5,417 nucleotides of DNA from an uncultured Prevotellaceae bacterium (lineage in GTDB: Bacteria > Bacteroidota > Bacteroidia > Bacteroidales > Muribaculaceae), in assembly GCA_945983195.1 (NCBI GenBank), contig CAMFSS010000172.1, forward strand, positions 1 to 5,417. Direction: 5' to 3'. The translations under genes and the position numbers were made by a program. Shown one piece after another: positions 5,370-5,417 of this stretch. Under the pieces are notes generated by a model. It did no database searches. It was not told the DNA's origin and saw only the letters and a list, made by a program, of their open reading frames with translations. How positions within the stretch are numbered: position 1 is the stretch's first letter; the number at the start of each line of letters is the position of its first letter.

Positions 5370-5417
5370 GCCTCTTTAGCTCAGTTGGCCAGAGCACGTG
5401 ATTTGTAATCTCGGGGT
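5370..5417 (+). tRNA. tRNA-Thr(TGT), 5' part (cut by window edge)
   Basis: The first 48 nt of a tRNA. The acceptor 5' strand is GCCTCTT (5370-5376), followed by T8-A9. The D stem is GCTC/GAGC (5379-5382/5392-5395) around AGTTGGCCA. The anticodon stem is CGTGA/TCTCG (5397-5401/5409-5413) with the loop TTTGTAA, so the anticodon is TGT (5404-5406), reading Thr ACA codons. One anticodon-stem pair is U-U (29-41). The T arm and 3' end lie beyond the window. It follows the SRP RNA with only about 4 nt between them and no promoter of its own, so the two are probably co-transcribed and separated by RNase P. Confidence 0.92.

Overview
The window looks like chromosomal DNA of a member of the Bacteroidales. 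Five probable promoters carry the Bacteroidetes-type -7 box (TAnnTTTG; four are exactly TAACTTTG and one TACCTTTG). No gene has a clear Shine-Dalgarno sequence, and start codons sit in A/T-rich leaders. An assignment to Muribaculaceae or a near relative is only an impression from protein style and moderate GC in valS.

Layout from left to right. Positions 1-331 (minus strand) hold the N-terminal part of an exported protein with a signal peptide; it runs off the left edge. Positions 332-786 are a divergent regulatory region: one promoter for the exported protein and two tandem promoters for valS. The two valS promoters share an identical 19-bp segment 74 bp apart, with a hairpin-forming inverted repeat between them. 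Positions 787-3486 (plus) encode complete valyl-tRNA synthetase, followed by a strong intrinsic terminator at 3508-3556. Positions 3576-4895 (minus, convergent with valS) encode an AAA_14/DUF4143-type ATPase in visibly more AT-rich DNA.

Upstream of the ATPase lies the most unusual structure: three copies of AAAGGAAACTTT at an exact 32-bp period (4995, 5027, 5059), plus an inverted partial copy that forms a 12-bp palindrome where the -33 promoter box would be expected. Positions 5071-5232 contain no gene but hold a small inverted repeat (TGACAAAT/ATTTGTCA) whose motif recurs over the next promoter. From 5233 a well-formed promoter drives a small-type SRP RNA (4.5S RNA, about 5269-5366), followed only a few bases later by tRNA-Thr(TGT), cut by the right edge.

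The SRP RNA, tRNA-Thr and valS are housekeeping translation and secretion genes. The ATPase with its repeat array reads as an accessory insertion between them. I see no transposase, integrase, CRISPR array or multi-gene defence cluster. The candidate for something undescribed is the ATPase plus its 32-bp-periodic upstream array, possibly an autoregulatory operator.
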